From assembly GCF_028550415.1 (NCBI RefSeq), contig NZ_JAQQKX010000001.1:434001-498000 (forward strand): DNA of 64,000 bases, read 5' to 3'. The stretch is from Asticcacaulis aquaticus. GTDB taxonomy: Bacteria; Pseudomonadota; Alphaproteobacteria; Caulobacterales; Caulobacteraceae. Under the pieces are notes generated by a model. That model was given only the letters and a program-made list of their open reading frames with translations. It ran no database searches and had not been told where the DNA came from. Positions 37,467-46,668 of the stretch are shown in pieces (position 1 is the stretch's first letter; the number at the start of each line of letters is the position of its first letter). The position numbers and the translations under genes are program-made.

Positions 37467-38093
37467 ATGTTCTACGTTCTTCGCCACGGCCAAACCGACT
37501 GGAACGCCCAGATGCGGCTTCAGGGCTCGACCGACATACCACTCAATGAGACGGGCCGCGATCAGGCGCGCATGGCCGCGTTTTTCCTCGCCGATCAGGG
37601 GATCACCCAGATTTTGGCCAGTCCCCTCGTCCGCGCCCATGAGACCGCCACCATCGTCGCCGAGACCCTGAACGTGCCGGTCGTCACCGACGCGCGCCTC
37701 ACCGAACGGCATTTCGGCCTGTTCGAAGGCCTGACTATCGACGAGGTCGAAACCCAGCGCCGCGACATGCTGGCCCACATGAATCCTGACCTCGATATCG
37801 ATGGCAAGCACTATCCGCACAATGCCGAGCGCCTGCCCGTGGTCATCGACCGCGTCAAGGCCGCCATCGAGGATCACTGTGGTTCCGGCGAGACCTGCCT
37901 GTTCGTCTGCCACGGCATCCCGTTCCGCGCCATCGCCCGGATTTACTTAGGCGAGATGTATTCCAGTCCCAATGCCTGCCCGGTGCGCTACGAAAAGACC
38001 GGCGAGGTGTGGACCATGACCGGCCTCGATCCGGACAATCAACCCCTGCACGGCGCCTTTTTCAAAGGCCCCACAACCATGGGGCGCATATAA
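37467..38093 (+). CDS. Histidine phosphatase family protein
   Basis: A 208-residue phosphoglycerate-mutase-like enzyme. The phospho-acceptor His7 lies in LRHGQTDWN, and the second catalytic His in FVCHGIPFRA near residue 151. ERHFGLFEGL contributes the acid. The family covers cofactor-dependent phosphoglycerate mutases and many small-molecule phosphatases; substrate is not indicated. ATG at 37467 directly follows the repeat. Confidence 0.9.
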   Translation: MFYVLRHGQTDWNAQMRLQGSTDIPLNETGRDQARMAAFFLADQGITQILASPLVRAHETATIVAETLNVPVVTDARLTERHFGLFEGLTIDEVETQRRDMLAHMNPDLDIDGKHYPHNAERLPVVIDRVKAAIEDHCGSGETCLFVCHGIPFRAIARIYLGEMYSSPNACPVRYEKTGEVWTMTGLDPDNQPLHGAFFKGPTTMGRI

Positions 38094-38245
38094 AATAGGC
38101 ACTCATTTCCCCGTTCCTCCGCCCACGGAACAAAGTATTATTTGAGTATAAAATCAGCTGCATTAAGCGTGGATTCAGGAAAATCATCTATAAAACCCAA
38201 TAGAGACGTGTAAAATACGCCTAAGTTGAGTTTTGTGAAGTTTTT

Positions 38246-40393
38246 ATGACAAACTGGACCGCCGTTATGCAGAATGTATCCACAATTTCGGATATTGCGG
38301 ATCGCATAGACCCCGTTTTACCGTCCTTCACCAACTCGCAACTTTACGATCTGTTCCGCGACCAGCCCGAACTTATGGTAGTAGCCGTCGTCAATGCGCA
38401 GGGCGGCGTCCTTGGCCTGATGGAACGCCACGACTTCAATCTCAAAATGGCCGCCGAATACGGACGCGCCCTGTTCGGCGCCAAGTCGGTCACCACCATG
38501 ATGGATGCCTCCGCCCTGACAGTGGACGTCGCCACACCGCTGCGCGACTTTACTCAGGCCAGCCTGGCCGACCGTCCGTCGGAGCTGATGCGCGGCTTTA
38601 TCGTCACCCGCGACGGGCGCTATGAAGGCGTCGGCACCACCTTGTCGATCATGAAGGCGATCAGTCAGGACCTTCAGGACACCCTGACCCAGCAGCGCGA
38701 CATGATGGCCGACCTGATCCGTGTCAGTGCCGAGTCCCAGCGGCACCAGACCTTCCTCAACACGATCATTCAGACCATCCCGGCCATGGTGCTGGTCAAG
38801 GGCGCTCACGATTCCAAAATCCGCCTGATCAACCCCGCCGGCGAAACCATGCTGGGCGTCACCAGCGCCGAGGTGATTGGCAAGACCAGCCACGACATCT
38901 TCGCCCCGGATCAGGCGGCGCAGTTCGCCCGCTCGGACCGCCGTGCGCTCGACAGCGCCGAGGCCGTGATGATCGAGGAAGAGGCTATCTATAACGGGTG
39001 CGGCGAGCGCGTCGTCCAGCTCAAGAAAACCGTCCTGCGCACCCCCGAAGGCGAGGCCGACGCCATATTGACGCTGGGGATCGACCTGACCGAACAGAAA
39101 CACGCTCAGGCCCAGATCGCGCAACTGGCGCACTTCGATCCCCTGACCGGACTGGCCAACCGCGCACTTTATGCGACCGAAATCGACAAGGCCCTGGCCC
39201 GCGTTCAGCGACAAGGCCACAGAATCGCCCTGCTCTGCCTCGATCTCGATCGCTTCAAGGCCGTCAACGATTCCTACGGCCACCTGACCGGCGACGCGCT
39301 TCTGTGTCAGGTCACCGAACGCCTCAAGCTGTGTCTGCGCAAGGGCGATTTCATGGCCCGCATGGGCGGTGACGAATTCGCCATCATCCAGAATATCGAC
39401 CGCCCCGAAGACGCCCAGTACCTCGCCGAACGGCTGATCGATGCCGTGAAAGACCCGTTCGTGGTCAGGGATGCGCGCCTCGATATCGGCCTCAGCGTTG
39501 GTATCGCGCTCGCGCCCGATGACGGCGCCGATGCCCATAACCTGCTGTCGCGCGCCGACATGGCGCTCTACCGCGTCAAGGGCGACGGTCGCAACGGCTG
39601 GTGCTATTATCGCGCCGAGATGGACGAACAGCTACAGGCCCGCGTCGAGATGGAGCGCGACCTCAAAATCGCCCTCGCCGAGGGCCAGTTCCAGCTCTAT
39701 TTTCAGCCCCTGCTCAATCTCGACAGCGGCGACATCGTCTCCTTCGAGGCCTTGCTGCGCTGGCATCATCCGGTCACCGGTATGGTCTCGCCCGCCGTGT
39801 TCATCCCGCTGGCCGAAGACTGTGGCCTGATCGGCGCGCTTGGCGAATGGGTGCTGCGTGAGGCCTGTCGTCAGGCGGCGGCATGGCCGCAGCCGTGGCG
39901 CATCGCCGTCAATATCTCGCCGCTGCAATTCCGCCACGGCTCGCTGCCCGGTCTGGTACGCAAGACGCTGAAGGCCACCGGCCTCGACGCGCGGCGGCTG
40001 GAGCTTGAAATCACCGAAAGCGTGCTGCTGGCCGATGAGACCCACAATCTGAAAGTCCTCAACCAGATCAAAGGCATGGGTGTACGTATCGCCATGGACG
40101 ACTTCGGCACCGGCTATTCGTCCCTGTCCTATCTGCGCACCTTCCCCTTCGATAAAATAAAGATCGATCAGTCCTTCGTCCGCGACCTGCCGCACGACCG
40201 CAACGCTACCTCGATCATCCGCGCCATCACCGAAATGGCCCGCTCGCTGGGCGTCGAAATCACCGCCGAAGGCGTCGAAACCCCCGCGCAACTCGACGCA
40301 CTCCGGGCCATGAACTGCCGCGAGGCGCAGGGCTACCTCATCGGTCGCCCCGCCCCCGGTATCGAGGCCTATGCCCCGCGAAAATGCGCGTAA
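38246..40393 (+). CDS. PAS-GGDEF-EAL cyclic-di-GMP protein
   Basis: A 715-residue cytoplasmic protein. Residues 1-150 resemble tandem CBS-type sensor segments (VAVVNAQGGVLGLMERHDF; GFIVTRDGRYEGVG). A coiled coil and PAS domain (about 165-290) follow, then GGDEF at 374-378 (MGGDEFA, intact) and EAL with Glu501 (FEALLRWHHP), plus DDFGTGYSSL and ending QGYLIGRPAP. Both catalytic motifs are intact, so it could make or degrade cyclic di-GMP. The GGDEF domain may regulate the EAL activity, as in similar composites. It may feed the same signal as PleD. Confidence 0.92.
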   Translation: MTNWTAVMQNVSTISDIADRIDPVLPSFTNSQLYDLFRDQPELMVVAVVNAQGGVLGLMERHDFNLKMAAEYGRALFGAKSVTTMMDASALTVDVATPLRDFTQASLADRPSELMRGFIVTRDGRYEGVGTTLSIMKAISQDLQDTLTQQRDMMADLIRVSAESQRHQTFLNTIIQTIPAMVLVKGAHDSKIRLINPAGETMLGVTSAEVIGKTSHDIFAPDQAAQFARSDRRALDSAEAVMIEEEAIYNGCGERVVQLKKTVLRTPEGEADAILTLGIDLTEQKHAQAQIAQLAHFDPLTGLANRALYATEIDKALARVQRQGHRIALLCLDLDRFKAVNDSYGHLTGDALLCQVTERLKLCLRKGDFMARMGGDEFAIIQNIDRPEDAQYLAERLIDAVKDPFVVRDARLDIGLSVGIALAPDDGADAHNLLSRADMALYRVKGDGRNGWCYYRAEMDEQLQARVEMERDLKIALAEGQFQLYFQPLLNLDSGDIVSFEALLRWHHPVTGMVSPAVFIPLAEDCGLIGALGEWVLREACRQAAAWPQPWRIAVNISPLQFRHGSLPGLVRKTLKATGLDARRLELEITESVLLADETHNLKVLNQIKGMGVRIAMDDFGTGYSSLSYLRTFPFDKIKIDQSFVRDLPHDRNATSIIRAITEMARSLGVEITAEGVETPAQLDALRAMNCREAQGYLIGRPAPGIEAYAPRKCA

Positions 40394-40451
40394 TTCAACT
40401 TGACGAGGCATTTTGAAGCGAGATAACTAAGGATAATTGGGGGAGGCGATA

Positions 40452-41132
40452 ATGATTGAATTACTGACGGCGGCCTATGTCATTACGGGAATCGAGGAAC
40501 GGCCGGTCGAACTGACCGGACCGGCAGGGCCGACGACCTATACAGCCATTATCAGCAAATTCATGGCGATTGATGGCGTCACCGTACGCCTTGAGACCGC
40601 TTTGGATAAATGTCGCGACCTCACCTTTACGTCAACTGGCTACACCCTTCTGCCGCGTACCGTCGAGCCGCAGCAGCCCGACCTGCGAGGCGTCCTGGTC
40701 GCACGCCCGCCCATGGCTGCCGAATGGCCAGTTGCCGCCATCGAACATATTCAGGCCGCCGGTTGCGGCAAGACCTATACCCTCAATTTCGTTACCTGGC
40801 GTCAGGCGAACGATCCATTTGTAACGGTAGCTCTGGCAGTCCCGGGCAACACCCTGACCCAGCGCGACCTGCAATCGCGCGCCGAGATGACCGCTGTCAA
40901 TCTGGTCCAGAAATCCCGCCGCGAAGGCAAGGCCATACCGGACTGCAATATGGTCACTCTGGCCTATGACAGCCGGGTCGTGTCCGCCCCCAGCGCCCAG
41001 ACCGGCCAGTGGAGCGAAATCTGGTCGACCTATTATTGTAACGCCCGACAGGAAGTTGAACTCATCTTCGCGCCGACCGATACAACCGTCGAAGTCAGCG
41101 GACGCATCCTTAGCCACACCGTGAAGCCTTAA
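40452..41132 (+). CDS. Hypothetical protein, function unknown
   Basis: A 226-residue protein with a predominantly beta pattern and no clear membrane segment beyond a short hydrophobic start (MIELLTAAYVITGI). Four cysteines are present (about 55, 104, 174 and 199). No family recognised. The ATG at 40452 has GGGGGAGGCG upstream; the longer frame starts with TTG at 40437. Codon use matches neighbours. Confidence 0.55.
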   Translation: MIELLTAAYVITGIEERPVELTGPAGPTTYTAIISKFMAIDGVTVRLETALDKCRDLTFTSTGYTLLPRTVEPQQPDLRGVLVARPPMAAEWPVAAIEHIQAAGCGKTYTLNFVTWRQANDPFVTVALAVPGNTLTQRDLQSRAEMTAVNLVQKSRREGKAIPDCNMVTLAYDSRVVSAPSAQTGQWSEIWSTYYCNARQEVELIFAPTDTTVEVSGRILSHTVKP

Positions 41133-41233
41133 ACACGCCTTCTTTATTTTCTGGATCGCGAGCGACATTTAAAACCCCCGACCGACAGGCGACATTAGTT
41201 CCATATTCTGAGTAATCTCAAAAGGAACCCGTC

Positions 41234-41422
41234 ATGCCTCTTCTGTCACTTGTCGCCATCCTCATCGTCGTCGGTGTCCTGCTCTGGCTGGTCAACACCT
41301 ACATCCCGATGGACCCCAAGATCAAAAACATCCTCAACGCCGTCGTCGTCATCGCCGTCGTCATCTGGCTGCTTCAGGTCTTCGGCGTGCTGGGCTCGCT
41401 TTCCGGTATCCGCGTCGGGTAA
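41234..41422 (+). CDS. Small two-pass membrane protein (Thivi_2564 type)
   Basis: A 62-residue protein: a first membrane helix LLSLVAILIVVGVLLWLVN, the loop TYIPMDPKIKNILN, and a second helix VVVIAVVIWLLQVFGV. The central loop is the signature of the Thivi_2564 family, known only from sequence. AAAGGA precedes the ATG. It has its own terminator. Confidence 0.8.
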   Translation: MPLLSLVAILIVVGVLLWLVNTYIPMDPKIKNILNAVVVIAVVIWLLQVFGVLGSLSGIRVG

Positions 41423-41458
41423 GGGCTAGCCCTTACAATCCTAACTTGGAACAGAATG

Positions 41459-41486
41459 AAAGGCCGGTGTTTCACCGGCCTTTTTT
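41459..41486 (+). terminator. Rho-independent terminator of the small membrane protein gene
   Basis: An 11-bp stem AAAGGCCGGTG/CACCGGCCTTT is followed by a T-run (TTTTTT). A smaller palindrome AAGGGCTAGCCCTT lies at 41421-41434. Confidence 0.9.
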
Positions 41487-41496
41487 ATTGCGCGTC

Positions 41497-42486
41497 TCAA
41501 ACCTTCCGCATCAAGGGCGATTGCGCAAAGATATCCACCGACTTCAGACGCGCGGTAATATCGTGGATCGGCATCGATACGATCAGTTCATCGGCCTCGG
41601 TCGCCGCCAGAAAAGTCTCCAGCTTGCGGTTGATCGTCTCCGGCGACCCCACCACGGCGTATTGCAGCATATGATCGACCATCTGCCGCTCTTCCGGGGC
41701 CAGTTGCAGCCCATGCTGAGGTTTCGGGAACGGCTTGCGGTCATTGCGCCGCAGATTGGCGAAAGACTGCTCCATCGACGAATAGAGGAACCTCGCTTCC
41801 TCGTCGGTGTCCGCCGCTACCCCCATGATCCCAACCATCACGCGTGGTTCCGGATTGCGCTCTGTTGGCCGGTACTGCGTCCGATAAATCCGCAAGGCCT
41901 GGTGCAGCATATCGGGCGCAAAGTGCGACGCGAAGGCATAGGGCAGACCCATCTGCGCCGCCAGTTGCGCGCCATAGGCGCTCGACCCCAGCACCCAGAT
42001 CGGCACCTGACACCCCGCCCCCGGCACGGCAATGATCCGCGCATCGCCTGCGTGATCGTCCATAAGCTGTTGAAGTTCCGCGACATCGTAGGGGAAACTG
42101 TCGACGCCGCTTTCCATGTTCCGCCGCAGCGCCCGCGCGGTCTTCATGTCGGTTCCCGGCGCGCGGCCCAACCCCAGATCGACGCGTCCCGGGAACAGCG
42201 CCTCCAGTGTCCCGAACTGCTCGGCGATCACCAGCGGCGAATGGTTCGGCAACATGATACCGCCAGACCCGATGCGGATTTTCGACGTATGATGCCCGAC
42301 ATGCGCGATGACAATCGAGGTCGCCGCCGAAGCGATCCCCGGCATGCCGTGGTGTTCCGCCAGCCAATAGCGGCTATATCCCAAGGCCTCGGCCTGTTGC
42401 GCCATCAAGGCCGAATTAGCCAGAGCCTCAGACGCGGTGCCGCCCTCGCCGATCTGCGACAGGTCAAGGATGGAGAACGGGATCAT
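41497..42486 (-). CDS. LLM class flavin-dependent oxidoreductase
   Basis: A 329-residue luciferase-like monooxygenase. It starts [15 protein letters not shown] and has [36 protein letters not shown] and [14 protein letters not shown], the conserved pattern of the YhbW-like branch using FMN. Substrate unknown. It is convergent with the small membrane protein gene, whose terminator lies just beyond its stop. Confidence 0.9.
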   Translation of the reverse strand: MIPFSILDLSQIGEGGTASEALANSALMAQQAEALGYSRYWLAEHHGMPGIASAATSIVIAHVGHHTSKIRIGSGGIMLPNHSPLVIAEQFGTLEALFPGRVDLGLGRAPGTDMKTARALRRNMESGVDSFPYDVAELQQLMDDHAGDARIIAVPGAGCQVPIWVLGSSAYGAQLAAQMGLPYAFASHFAPDMLHQALRIYRTQYRPTERNPEPRVMVGIMGVAADTDEEARFLYSSMEQSFANLRRNDRKPFPKPQHGLQLAPEERQMVDHMLQYAVVGSPETINRKLETFLAATEADELIVSMPIHDITARLKSVDIFAQSPLMRKV

Positions 42487-42561
42487 GCGGCACCTTTCAA
42501 GCTACTCCAGCTTATGTAGGTGATCCGGTTACGATTACGAGGGAAAGCAAAAGAAAAAGAC

Positions 42562-42656
42562 GTGGGGTCGCGGACCCCACACCCCATAATAAAAGAGCCT
42601 CCGGCGTCAACCGAAGGCTCCCAGTATAGGGGTGCAGGGGCCTTGCGGCCCCTGCC
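42562..42656. repeat. GGGG/CCCC stem cluster with terminator, downstream of clpA
   Basis: GTGGGGTC/GACCCCAC hairpin (42562-42580), ACACCCC facing GGGGTGC, and CAGGGGCC/GGCCCCTG (near 42636-42655) surround a central stem GAGCCTCCGG/CCGAAGGCTC (42595-42604 with 42611-42620). On the minus strand the central stem is followed by TTTTATTA, so it terminates clpA. The nested layout resembles the palindrome at 48059-48176. Confidence 0.7.
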
Positions 42657-42666
42657 CTTTCTTCCC

Positions 42667-44973
42667 TTAGTCCACAGCCTCGGCCTTGGATGCATTCTTA
42701 TCCTTGGCCGGTGTGATGTCGAAGGCGATCTTGCCCTCGGCCAGCTTGACCAGGATATGACCGCCGCGGACCAGCTTGCCGAACAGGATCTCGTCGGCCA
42801 GCGGCTTCTTGATGTTCTCCTGAATGACCCGCGCCAGCGGACGCGCGCCATAGAGTTCGTCGTAGCCGTTTTCGGCCAGCCACTTTTCGGCTTCGGCGGT
42901 CAGTTCGATCGAGATGTTGCGGTCGGCCAGTTGCATTTCCAGTTGCAGAATGAACTTCTGGACGACCTGACCGATGACCTCCGGCTTGAGCTGACGGAAG
43001 TTGACGATCGCGTCGAGGCGGTTGCGGAATTCCGGCGTGAACAGGCGCTTGATCGCCGCTTCGTCTTCACCGGAGACCTTTTCACGGCCGAAGCCGATCG
43101 AGTTCTTCTGGTTGTCCGAAGCGCCCGCATTGGTGGTCATGATGAGGACCACGTTGCGGAAATCGACCTTCTTACCCACCGCATCCGTCAGCACTCCATG
43201 ATCCATGACCTGCAGCAGGATGTTGTAGATGTCCGAATGCGCCTTTTCGATTTCGTCGAGCAGGACGATGGCATGCGGCTGCTGATCGACGGCGTCGGTC
43301 AGAAGACCGCCCTGATCGTGGCCGACATAGCCCGGAGGCGCACCGATCAGGCGCGACACCGTGTGGCGTTCCATATATTCCGACATGTCGAAGCGCAGCA
43401 GTTCGATGCCGAGCGTCGAGGCCAGTTGCTTGGCCACTTCGGTCTTACCGACGCCGGTCGGACCGGCGAACAGGTAACAACCGATGGGCTTTTGCGGATC
43501 GCGCAGACCGGCCCGCGACAGCTTCATGGCCGAGGACAGTTGCTCGATGGCTTCGTTCTGACCGAAGACGACGCGTTGCAGATCGCTTTGCAGGTCGCGC
43601 AGCGATTCGGTGTCCGACTTGGAGACCGACTTCGGCGGGATGCGGGCGATCTTGGCGATAACCGTCTCGATCTCACGCGGGCCGATGACCTTCTTGCGCT
43701 TCGATTCCGGCAGGATGACCTGAAGGGCCCCCGCTTCGTCGATGACGTCGATGGCCTTGTCCGGCAGCTTGCGGTCGGTGATGTAGCGCGCCGACAGCTC
43801 CACCGCCGTCTTGATGGCGGCGTCGGTATATTTCAGATGGTGGAAGGTCTCATAGTAGGGCTTGAGGCCTTTCAGAATCTTGATCGTGTCGTCAACGGTC
43901 GGTTCGGTCACGTCGATCTTCTGGAAGCGACGGACCAGCGCCCGATCCTTCTCGAAGTGCTGACGATATTCCTTATAGGTCGTCGAGCCCATGCAGCGCA
44001 GGGCCCCCGACGCCAGAGCGGGCTTGAGCAGATTCGAGGCGTCCATCGCCCCGCCCGAGGTCGCACCCGCACCGATGACGGTGTGGATTTCGTCGATGAA
44101 CAGGACGGCGTTCGGATGGGCCTCAAGCTCCTTAACGACCTGCTTGACACGCTCTTCGAAGTCGCCGCGGTAGCGGGTACCCGCCAGCAGCGTGCCCATG
44201 TCGAGCGAGAAGATGGTCGCCCCGGCCAGCACCTCAGGCACTTCGCCGTCGACGATCTTCTTGGCCAGACCTTCGGCGATGGCCGTCTTACCGACGCCCG
44301 GATCGCCGACCAGCAGCGGGTTGTTCTTGGTGCGGCGGCACAGGATCTGGATGGCGCGCTCGACCTCGGCGTGGCGGCCGATCAGGGGATCGACCTTGCC
44401 GTGGCGCGACTTTTCGTTCAGGTCCACGCAGTAGGCGGCCAGCGCGTCGTTCGACGCGGCCTTGCCGGATTTTTCCTCGCCGCTGGGGCTGTCTTCGGAG
44501 GCCGAACGCACGGGACGCGATTCGGAAGCGCCCGGCTTCTTGGCGATGCCGTGGGCGATATAGTTGACCGCGTCGTAGCGCGTCATTTCCTGCTCCTGCA
44601 GGAAGAAGGCGGCGTGGGATTCGCGCTCGCTAAAGATGGCGACCAGCACATTGGCGCCGGTCACTTCGTCACGGCCCGACGACTGCACGTGGATCACGGC
44701 GCGCTGAATGACGCGTTGGAACCCGGCGGTGGGCTTGGCTTCTTCGGAATGCGGCACGACCAGCGATTTGAGGTCGGTTTCGATATAGGCGGCAAGGGCG
44801 GTGCGGAGCTTGGTCAGATCGACATTGCACGCGGTCATAACGCCGGCGGCATCGGTGTCGTCCACAAGGGCCAGCAGCAGGTGCTCCAAGGTCGCGTATT
44901 CATGGTGGTGAGTGTTCGCATGACTCACCGCGCGATGCAGGGTTTCTTCGAGGGCGCTGGAAAACGATGGCAT
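42667..44973 (-). CDS. clpA: ATP-dependent Clp protease ATPase subunit ClpA
   Basis: A 768-residue AAA+ unfoldase (Escherichia ClpA is 758). The N-terminal double Clp repeat (1-150) contacts ClpS; the first ATPase has Walker A GDPGVGKT and the second GPTGVGKT, followed by the [20 protein letters not shown] substrate loop region. It feeds proteins to ClpP. AAGGAG precedes the ATG. The adaptor gene clpS lies 88 bases upstream on the same strand. Confidence 0.97.
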   Translation of the reverse strand: MPSFSSALEETLHRAVSHANTHHHEYATLEHLLLALVDDTDAAGVMTACNVDLTKLRTALAAYIETDLKSLVVPHSEEAKPTAGFQRVIQRAVIHVQSSGRDEVTGANVLVAIFSERESHAAFFLQEQEMTRYDAVNYIAHGIAKKPGASESRPVRSASEDSPSGEEKSGKAASNDALAAYCVDLNEKSRHGKVDPLIGRHAEVERAIQILCRRTKNNPLLVGDPGVGKTAIAEGLAKKIVDGEVPEVLAGATIFSLDMGTLLAGTRYRGDFEERVKQVVKELEAHPNAVLFIDEIHTVIGAGATSGGAMDASNLLKPALASGALRCMGSTTYKEYRQHFEKDRALVRRFQKIDVTEPTVDDTIKILKGLKPYYETFHHLKYTDAAIKTAVELSARYITDRKLPDKAIDVIDEAGALQVILPESKRKKVIGPREIETVIAKIARIPPKSVSKSDTESLRDLQSDLQRVVFGQNEAIEQLSSAMKLSRAGLRDPQKPIGCYLFAGPTGVGKTEVAKQLASTLGIELLRFDMSEYMERHTVSRLIGAPPGYVGHDQGGLLTDAVDQQPHAIVLLDEIEKAHSDIYNILLQVMDHGVLTDAVGKKVDFRNVVLIMTTNAGASDNQKNSIGFGREKVSGEDEAAIKRLFTPEFRNRLDAIVNFRQLKPEVIGQVVQKFILQLEMQLADRNISIELTAEAEKWLAENGYDELYGARPLARVIQENIKKPLADEILFGKLVRGGHILVKLAEGKIAFDITPAKDKNASKAEAVD

Positions 44974-45061
44974 GTCGGCCTCTCCTTAGAGCGAGTAAAG
45001 CAGTACAGTTAGTATCGTCTCTCCTTGATGAACCTGGGCTGAAAGGCGGGATCAGAAACCC

Positions 45062-45463
45062 CTAATCCTTCTCCATAGTGCATTGAAGGGGATGCTGATG
45101 CCGCCGGGCCATGTCCACGACCTGCGCGACCTTGGTTTCGGCGACTTCGTAGGTATAAAGACCACAGACGCCGACGCCCGTCTGATGGACGTGCAGCATG
45201 ATGTGGGTAGCCTCTTCGCGCGACTTGTTGAAAAAACGCTCCAGCACGTACACGACGAATTCCATGGGGGTATAGTCGTCATTAAGTATTAACACGCGAT
45301 AAAGCGACGGCTTCTGCGGCTTGGGCTTGGCGTCGATGATCGCGAAGGGCGCATTGGCCGGTTTGGACGAATCCTCGATCGGAGGCTTAGGCGCGCGCGC
45401 GGCCTTGATCGGCAGGGAAGCTGCCGGGGGAAACGGGCGGGGAAGGTCCGGTGTCGAAATCAA
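45062..45463 (-). CDS. clpS: Clp protease adaptor ClpS
   Basis: The ClpS core (about 85 residues) is clear: [19 protein letters not shown], then [18 protein letters not shown] region and C-terminal [10 protein letters not shown]. The residues DDYTPMEF form the N-degron pocket, and ClpS brings N-end-rule substrates to ClpA. No ATG precedes the core. I take TTG at 45463 (AGGA 7 bases before), giving 133 residues with a Pro/Ala-rich arm; a TTG at 45586, also with AGGA, would give 174. The start is uncertain. Confidence 0.9.
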   Translation of the reverse strand: MISTPDLPRPFPPAASLPIKAARAPKPPIEDSSKPANAPFAIIDAKPKPQKPSLYRVLILNDDYTPMEFVVYVLERFFNKSREEATHIMLHVHQTGVGVCGLYTYEVAETKVAQVVDMARRHQHPLQCTMEKD

Positions 45464-45705
45464 CCAACTGTCCTGTATGCGTGCGAACGGTAAGTACGCC
45501 ACCGGCCGCAAAGACTCATATAGCTTGAACGAACGCTGCGTCGGCCCATGCTTCAACAGTTTCCGTTCCACTTCAAGATAGTACAAACTTTATTCCTGTT
45601 AAGAGGCTGCACGTGACATATTTGCGTTATCCTGATCACAGTTTACGCACATGCGTTACAAATCGCCTGAACGAATAAGGGCTTGCCTCTCTAAGCGAAA
45701 AATAA

Positions 45706-45735
45706 AAATCCCCGCCAGCACGCCAGCGGGGATTT
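45706..45735 (-). terminator. Rho-independent terminator of the phasin gene
   Basis: A 10-bp stem AAATCCCCGC/GCGGGGATTT (45706-45715 with 45726-45735) is followed on the minus strand by TTTTTATTTTT. Confidence 0.9.
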
Positions 45736-45802
45736 CTAATTGGGTATCGCAGACGCGGCGTTCAACACGTCACATCAATGTGATCCTGTCTTTCGGCTAA
45801 TC

Positions 45803-46237
45803 TTAGCGGTAGGACTGGAACTTCTCGACGGTCGCGGTGACGCGGGCGTTGATCGGCTTGAAGGTGTCCTTGAACGAGGCCGACAGGGTTTCGGTCAGCG
45901 AGTTCAGTTCCGAGACGTAGGCTTCGAGCGATGTCTTGGCGTAGGACGACTGCAGCTCGATCACTTCCTGCACCGACTTGGCGGTCGACAGGCTCTTGGC
46001 GGCGGCGACGGCTTCTTCCCAGTTCTTCTTGGTGAAGGCGGCAGCCTGGGCGCCGACCGTTTCTGCGCCCTTGGTGGCAGCGGTCAGCGATTCGACGACG
46101 GCTTCGACGTTCGACTTCGACAGGGCGTTGACTTCGTTCAGCGCGCCCAGCGTCTTTTCGACGCCGTCCTTGAACGCCTGGTTCGAGGCAGCGGACACTT
46201 TTTCGACGGTGGCCTTGTAGGCTTCGGTATCAACCAT
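45803..46237 (-). CDS. Phasin family protein
   Basis: A 144-residue almost wholly helical protein with the phasin pattern (AYKATVEKVSAASNQAFKDG, FTKKNWEEAVAAAKSLS, ELQSSYAKTSLEAYVSELN). Phasins coat polyhydroxyalkanoate granules and control their size. AAGGAG precedes the ATG, a good promoter candidate is at 46343, and it has its own terminator, all consistent with high expression. No polyhydroxyalkanoate synthase is in the window. Confidence 0.9.
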   Translation of the reverse strand: MVDTEAYKATVEKVSAASNQAFKDGVEKTLGALNEVNALSKSNVEAVVESLTAATKGAETVGAQAAAFTKKNWEEAVAAAKSLSTAKSVQEVIELQSSYAKTSLEAYVSELNSLTETLSASFKDTFKPINARVTATVEKFQSYR

Positions 46238-46342
46238 GAGATAATCTCCTTGAGGTTCGACGCTTTCAAAACGCCTGAGGGTACGCGGAATTTTCGAGCG
46301 CAGGGCCCGCGAAATCCGTTTCGCCGCCCTTTGTTGAGACTA

Positions 46343-46371
46343 TAAATAACGCATATGCAGCATAAGGTCAA
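46343..46371 (-). promoter_or_regulatory. Candidate promoter of the phasin gene
   Basis: On the minus strand TTGACC (46366-46371) and TATTTA (46343-46348) are 17 bases apart, in an AT-rich stretch about 110 bases before the phasin start. Confidence 0.5.
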
Positions 46372-46504
46372 CAATTTTTGTGCGGCGCACAAAAGCCTAA
46401 CGAAATCGTGATGGACAATCTTCGCCTCAAAGATGTAAGCGGGCGCATTTTCGACAAATATCCCCCTCACTATAAGCAATTGGTAAGGATTTCGCGGTGT
46501 CCTG

Positions 46505-46519
46505 TTAAGACCGCGTTAA
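46505..46519. promoter_or_regulatory. CtrA-like box TTAA-N7-TTAA
   Basis: TTAAGACCGCGTTAA matches the direct half-site pattern recognised by the cell-cycle regulator CtrA. It lies 150 bases before the D,D-carboxypeptidase start and 268 bases before the phasin start. Confidence 0.5.
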
Positions 46520-46668
46520 ATTACACCTGACAGCGCGAAGCTTTCATGGTGTTATGGTTAAGACCCCTGCGTGGGTTCAGCGGACTCTCTCCCATCCGGT
46601 CGCCCGCCGCACCTGCGGCATGTCAGGCCTCCGATTTTGTACAATGCGTAAGAGCGGGAAAAAGTGGA

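Larger units (their letters stand above)
46238..46668. other. Divergent control region between phasin and carboxypeptidase genes
   Basis: Around 430 bases with no supported gene. The central part (46325-46400) is AT-rich and holds a phasin promoter candidate; a CtrA-like box lies at 46505. The reading frame of the carboxypeptidase is open back to 46546, but no start with a ribosome site is found there. Confidence 0.45.

Noticed and set aside
42520-45012. 830-codon open frame on the plus strand opposite clpA
   Set aside because: It is the antisense shadow of clpA: the minus strand has full ClpA domains, and the plus-strand translation has no recognisable motif. Similar long antisense frames opposite the TonB receptor (2675-4507), topA (19458-20867) and rnr (24822-25838) were also dismissed.
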